A stretch of DNA of 7,804 nt, from the NCBI GenBank assembly GCA_021820805.1, contig JAKADF010000140.1:1-7804 (forward strand), given 5' to 3'. Both the position numbers and the translations under genes were made by a program. Positions 7,171 to 7,804 of this stretch are shown in pieces (the first letter of the stretch is position 1; each line of letters starts with the position of its first letter). The stretch is from Bacillota bacterium. GTDB lineage: Bacteria; Bacillota; Bacilli; Alicyclobacillales; Alicyclobacillaceae. The notes below the pieces were generated by a model. That model worked only from the letters and a program-made list of their open reading frames with translations. It was not told where the DNA came from and searched no databases.

Positions 7171-7804
7171 TTAGAAATCGGACTTTGCACTCTTCGCTTT
7201 TGCTACATAGTCTTTCGTCTTTTGTAGTTCAGAAGGAGTCATATTCGTAAATGTTTCATTTGGAAGATTTATCGTCTCGCCATTGAAATTGACGCCCTGA
7301 GAGATTGCGATTGCAGCTTCTAATGCTGGCTGACCATAGAATGGCGGGTTTTGTGTATCAGCAACATTGACACCGCTTACTACTTGCTCTAATCCTTCAA
7401 GCTGACCGTCACCTGTAAAGAACCAACCATTCAAATCGGTTCGATTTGCAGCTTGAAGCGCTTCCAAAGCACCAAGCATCATTTCATCACTGGCTGCAAA
7501 AACGCCTTGAAGTGTTCCTTTCGGATATTTCTGAATGTATCCTTGCATGACTTGACGTCCACCCTGGAGGGTCCAGTCACCAGACTCAGTTGCAACAATC
7601 TTAATTCCTGGATATGGTTTGATTGCTTCCTCGACACCTTGGTTTCTTTCAGTCGTTGGATCTTGACCTACACCGCCCTCAATAATAGCTAAGTTTGCCT
7701 TTGGGCTCTTTGTATGTTGCTGTTGTTGTAATTTTTTTATCCACCACTGTGCAGATTGATAGCCAATTACTTTCTGGTTTGCACCTATAAACAGTTGGTA
7801 AGTC
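7171..7804 (-). CDS. Sugar-binding protein of the ABC importer (RbsB-like), 5' end cut by window edge
   Basis: The right edge cuts this gene; 211 residues to the TAA at 7171 are visible, without the start. It matches the C-terminal part of periplasmic-binding-protein-like domain proteins (Peripla_BP_4, RbsB-like), which capture the substrate outside the membrane and deliver it to the permeases. Typical stretches are FIGANQKVIGYQSAQWW, LAIIEGG, the GVFAASDEMMLGALEAL helix region and FTGDGQLEGLEQV near the hinge, then a tail ending KSDF. Family members are usually 310-370 residues, so about 100-150 residues, including any lipoprotein signal, lie outside. The methionine at 7548 is internal, not a start: the frame is open with family-like sequence upstream of it. 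A Gln-rich stretch, KLQQQQHTKSPK, sits where relatives have a short surface loop. It is first in the visible operon and so probably the most expressed. Confidence 0.9.
   Translation of the reverse strand, partial: TYQLFIGANQKVIGYQSAQWWIKKLQQQQHTKSPKANLAIIEGGVGQDPTTERNQGVEEAIKPYPGIKIVATESGDWTLQGGRQVMQGYIQKYPKGTLQGVFAASDEMMLGALEALQAANRTDLNGWFFTGDGQLEGLEQVVSGVNVADTQNPPFYGQPALEAAIAISQGVNFNGETINLPNETFTNMTPSELQKTKDYVAKAKSAKSDF

Noticed and set aside
7171..7548. Separate 125-residue protein starting at the methionine at 7548
   Set aside because: The frame stays open to the window edge with binding-protein-like sequence upstream, so this is the C-terminal part of a longer gene.
7716..7738. Short CAA/CAG repeat and A7 run in the binding-protein gene, a possible slippage site
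   Set aside because: Only four Gln codons and seven A; the frame is intact on both sides and the stretch fits a surface loop.

Overview
The window holds seven genes, all on the minus strand, packed as what looks like one operon transcribed from the right edge towards the left. The largest gap is 75 bases. The other junctions are short or overlap, and most genes have a strong purine-rich Shine-Dalgarno site (GGGAG, GGGAGG, GGGGGAG). Moderate-to-low GC, these ribosome-binding sites, TTG use as a start, and a GH88 enzyme whose active-site numbering almost matches the Bacillus sp. GL1 enzyme suggest a Gram-positive Bacillota, probably a Bacillales/Paenibacillus-type organism. That assignment is inference; no marker gene is present.

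Layout in transcription order: (1) 7804-7171, the C-terminal two thirds of a periplasmic-binding-protein-type sugar-binding protein, cut by the right edge; (2) an intergenic stem-loop at 7130-7160; (3) 7095-5596, a double ABC-cassette ATPase of the RbsA/MglA type; (4) 5567-4575 and (5) 4575-3571, two different RbsC-type permeases joined by a TAATG overlap; (6) 3534-2392, an iron-type (group III) alcohol dehydrogenase; (7) 2362-1241, an unsaturated glucuronyl hydrolase (GH88); (8) 1234-1, the N-terminal ~411 residues of an acetate/propionate-type CoA-transferase, cut by the left edge.

Proposed joint role (inference): the CUT2-type ABC importer brings in a small glycoside. The cytoplasmic GH88 enzyme removes a 4,5-unsaturated uronic acid from it. 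The dehydrogenase and CoA-transferase handle an aldehyde/alcohol and a short-chain acid further downstream. The usual genes for the released unsaturated uronate (kduI, kduD, kdgK, kdgA) are not in the window, and the combination is not a textbook cassette. The most interesting points are this gene combination, a CUT2-type importer paired with an intracellular oligosaccharide-cleaving enzyme, a substituted metal-ligand position in the dehydrogenase, and small translation-control oddities at gene junctions (an ATG-TAG start-stop and an eight-codon mini-ORF). There are no RNA genes, mobile elements, CRISPR arrays or gene-free stretches over 300 bases.
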